Below, piece after piece: positions 29,530-29,572 of a stretch of 29,572 nucleotides of DNA (the stretch's first letter is position 1; each line of letters opens with the position of its first letter). Made by a program: the position numbers and the translations under genes. The notes beneath the pieces were generated by a model. The model made no database searches, was not told the DNA's origin, and saw only the letters and a list, made by a program, of their open reading frames with translations. The stretch covers positions 1 through 29,572 of the forward strand of contig CAYMHR010000015.1 in NCBI GenBank assembly GCA_964390295.1. Reading direction: 5' to 3'. This stretch comes from RGIG3009 sp964390295 (lineage in GTDB: Bacteria > Bacillota > Clostridia > Oscillospirales > Acutalibacteraceae).

Positions 29530-29572
29530 TAACGTAGCACCGAAAAAGATATCGGTGCCAAAAACCCAGTAA

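Noticed and set aside
29537..29558. GCACCGA/TCGGTGC hairpin after the tRNA as a terminator
   Set aside because: No T run follows on either strand; it may be part of something beyond the window edge.

Overview
The window looks like a chromosomal segment of a spore-forming, Gram-positive anaerobe of the Clostridia, most likely near the Oscillospiraceae/Ruminococcaceae. The evidence is a full-length SpoIIE phosphatase, a threonyl T-box leader, a FeoA-FeoA-FeoB iron locus with its small Cys-rich companion, an ECF-type vitamin S component, YqhQ-like DUF1385 next to PrmC, strong AAGGAGG-type ribosome binding sites and sigma-A promoters with 17-base spacers. Base composition is moderate and even. 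I see no insertion sequence, prophage, CRISPR array or integrase.

Layout. 1-2535: tail of an AraC-type regulator, then a beta-propeller-like gene broken by two compensating one-base shifts. 2554-4468: rpsB-tsf operon with a structured leader. 4552-7676: iron uptake operon (two FeoA, FeoB, FeoB-associated small protein) with three copies of a 16-base operator. 7694-9126: lone UDP-glucose dehydrogenase. 9135-14250 (minus strand): PMCA-like Ca2+ P-type ATPase, an unknown membrane protein and an asymmetric ABC-F ATPase. 14357-16806: spoIIE with a Spo0A-style promoter. 16817-19999 (minus strand): thrS and a 2-hydroxyacid dehydrogenase behind a T-box. 20028-21447: cobalamin riboswitch, a membrane-anchored DUF4430 protein and an ECF S component. 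21450-26867: lipoprotein, response regulator, histidine kinase, DUF1385 protein and prmC, mostly overlapping. 26876-29392: polar amino acid ABC transporter. 29401-29529: initiator tRNA.

Most notable points. (1) The amino acid binding lipoprotein at 26942 appears circularly permuted: the strand and helices that normally end such proteins come first. (2) The cobalamin riboswitch controls a two-gene unit that reads as a B12 (or cobamide) capture-and-import system, with a transcobalamin-like DUF4430 domain tethered to the membrane. (3) The ABC-F protein has lost every key residue of one composite ATP site while keeping the other. (4) The rpsB leader can fold into a three-helix junction. (5) Three copies of a GTTAGC-N4-GCTAAC dyad mark the feo operon. 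(6) thrS and the cobalamin unit diverge from promoters whose -35 boxes are only 28 bases apart, and each is controlled by its own RNA switch.

All calls come from reading the sequence; no database search was possible. Family assignments rest on recognised motifs, and functions of the unknown membrane protein, the propeller gene and the FG-GAP-like lipoprotein are left open.
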